Shown here piece by piece: positions 5,541 to 6,630 of a stretch of DNA of 6,630 nucleotides (the stretch's first letter is position 1; the number at the start of each line of letters is the position of its first letter). The position numbers and the translations under genes were made by a program. The stretch comes from an uncultured Geobacteraceae bacterium (GTDB lineage Bacteria > Desulfobacterota > Desulfuromonadia > Geobacterales > Pseudopelobacteraceae), in contig CAIRND010000292.1 in the NCBI GenBank assembly GCA_903879825.1, positions 1 through 6,630 of the forward strand. Reading direction: 5' to 3'. The notes under the pieces were generated by a model that saw nothing but the letters and a program-made list of their open reading frames with translations, did no database searches and was not told where the DNA came from.

Positions 5541-6623
5541 GTGGAACAGCAAAATCAGATGCACACATATAACCAGTTTGCCAGTGATAATTATGCCGGA
5601 ATCTGCCCGGAAGCGCTGCAGGCCATGCAGACTGCCAACACCGGATTTGTCCCTTCGTATGGTGATGACATATGGACTGAACGGGCTTGTCAACATCTAC
5701 GCCAGGTTTTTGAAACAGAGTGCCAGGTGTTCTTTGTTTTTAATGGCACCGCGGCCAATTCACTGGCGCTGGCGTCACTGTGCCGCTCGTACCATAGTGT
5801 TATCTGTCATGAGCTGGCTCATGTGGAGACCGACGAGTGCGGAGCTCCTGAGTTCTTTTCGAATGGCACCAAGTTGCTGCATGTGAACGGTCCCGGCGGC
5901 AAGTTCGATCTCGCAGAGGTTGAGCGAACCATCACCCGGCGCAGCGATATTCATTATCCCCGCCCAAAGGTGCTGAGTCTGACACAGGCGACTGAAGTCG
6001 GCACGGTGTACACGCCGGATGAAATCAAGGCGGCCAGCGCTTTGGCCAAACGCCATGGGCTGCGGGTGCATATGGATGGCGCCCGTTTCGCCAATGCGGT
6101 TGTGTCTCTGGATGTTGCACCGGCTGATATAACCTGGCGGGCCGGAGTGGACGTACTCTGTTTGGGGGGGGCGAAAAATGGCATGGCAATCGGTGAAGCG
6201 GTCGTCTTTTTTGACCGTGAGCTGGCGCATGAATTCGATTACCGCTGCAAACAGGCGGGGCAGTTGGCGTCAAAAATGCGCTTTATTTCTGCGCCCTGGA
6301 TCGGCATGCTTGAAGGCGGTGCCTGGCTCAAAAACGCCAGCCACGCCAATTGTTGTGCCGCCTTACTTGAACAGCATCTTGCCGGCATCGCCGGCGTCAG
6401 CATCATGTACCCGCGTCAGGCCAACTCCGTGTTTGTTGAGATGCCCGAAACAGTGGTCGCGGCACTCCGGGCTGCCGGTTGGCATTTCTATTCTTTTATC
6501 GGCTCAGGTGGCGCACGTTTTATGTGTTCGTGGCAGACGACAGAACAAGATGTGCTCCAGTTGGCTGCAGCGGTAAAGCTCGCTGCTGCTGGTGCAGGTA
6601 CAGCTTCGGGAGGACCGGCATGA
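5541..6623 (+). CDS. Low-specificity L-threonine aldolase (PLP fold type I)
   Basis: The product should cleave L-threonine and L-allo-threonine to glycine and acetaldehyde using pyridoxal phosphate in the cytosol. From GTG 5541 it has 360 residues, slightly above the usual 330-350. Family landmarks appear in order: FASDNYAG (13-20), YGDDIWT (40-46), FNGTAAN (67-73, the phosphate loop), H94 in ELAHVETDECGAPE where the histidine stacks on the PLP ring, TQATEVGTVYT (148-158), MDGARFAN (178-185) with D179 and R182, GGAKNG (209-214) with K212 as the PLP lysine, and GGARF (323-327) with a substrate-binding arginine. The lysine motif is usually GGTKNG, so T is replaced by A here. The open frame extends to ATG 5442, but that extension is unlike the family and overlaps the divergent promoter. 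An eight-G run sits at the catalytic motif. The C-terminus is Ala/Gly-rich. The stop overlaps the next start, so the two genes are probably translationally coupled. Beta-eliminating lyases are relatives, but the aldolase signature fits better. Confidence 0.92.
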   Translation: MEQQNQMHTYNQFASDNYAGICPEALQAMQTANTGFVPSYGDDIWTERACQHLRQVFETECQVFFVFNGTAANSLALASLCRSYHSVICHELAHVETDECGAPEFFSNGTKLLHVNGPGGKFDLAEVERTITRRSDIHYPRPKVLSLTQATEVGTVYTPDEIKAASALAKRHGLRVHMDGARFANAVVSLDVAPADITWRAGVDVLCLGGAKNGMAIGEAVVFFDRELAHEFDYRCKQAGQLASKMRFISAPWIGMLEGGAWLKNASHANCCAALLEQHLAGIAGVSIMYPRQANSVFVEMPETVVAALRAAGWHFYSFIGSGGARFMCSWQTTEQDVLQLAAAVKLAAAGAGTASGGPA

Positions 6624-6630
6624 TAAAGAC
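6620..6630 (+). CDS. Start of a downstream gene, cut by the window end
   Basis: ATG 6620 overlaps the aldolase stop in an ATGA arrangement (TGA at 6621-6623) and is preceded by GGGAGGA (6608-6614) with a 5-base spacing. Only M-I-K can be read, so nothing can be said about its product. The overlap and strong ribosome site indicate an operon with the aldolase. Confidence 0.65.

Noticed and set aside
1..6630. Defence system, mobile element, CRISPR or toxin-antitoxin module
   Set aside because: No transposase, integrase, repeat array, or paired small toxin/antitoxin frames were found on either strand; every long real frame is accounted for by housekeeping-type genes.

Overview
This 6.6 kb window is a compact stretch of chromosomal housekeeping genes, roughly 50-55% G+C by eye, with no mobile element, CRISPR array or phage gene. 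The proteins and their order (Nif3-like protein, coiled-coil/zinc-ribbon protein, RNase P RNA, cysteine-rich YkgJ-like protein, small conserved-looking protein, three-cysteine HemB) suggest a Gram-negative bacterium of the Desulfuromonadota (Geobacter / Desulfuromonas / Pelobacter-like). That assignment rests on remembered family resemblance, not on a search.

Layout. Positions 28-104 hold a CAT-anticodon tRNA whose acceptor stem looks like tRNA-Ile2 rather than elongator tRNA-Met. A strong intrinsic terminator follows at 179-209. A same-strand block then runs from 221 to 4487: a Nif3-family metal protein (221-1339), a coiled-coil C4 zinc-ribbon protein starting at TTG (1383-2102), bacterial type A RNase P RNA rnpB (2135-2506), a cysteine-rich YkgJ-like protein (2554-3090), a 114-residue protein of unknown function (3102-3446) and hemB (3513-4487). 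No terminator is visible between these genes, so read-through across rnpB is likely. A membrane-anchored YkuD-type L,D-transpeptidase converges on hemB from the minus strand (4499-5374) and has a recognisable sigma70-type promoter. Divergent from it is a low-specificity L-threonine aldolase (GTP start at GTG 5541, end 6623). Its stop codon overlaps the ATG of a further gene cut off by the window edge.

Functionally the window covers tRNA supply and maturation (tRNA, rnpB), tetrapyrrole synthesis (hemB), cell-wall remodelling (L,D-transpeptidase) and glycine/threonine metabolism (threonine aldolase), plus three or four conserved proteins whose roles are poorly defined. The block between the tRNA and hemB is the least understood part. 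The nif3 plus zinc-ribbon pair also occurs side by side in Helicobacter pylori (HP0959/HP0958, from memory).

I found no evidence of a novel multi-gene system. The points most worth a second look are the tRNA identity, the rnpB-embedded operon and start-codon mis-annotation risk there, the two uncharacterised proteins upstream of hemB, the altered active-site motif of the L,D-transpeptidase, an inverted repeat inside its promoter, and an eight-G tract at the catalytic lysine of the aldolase.
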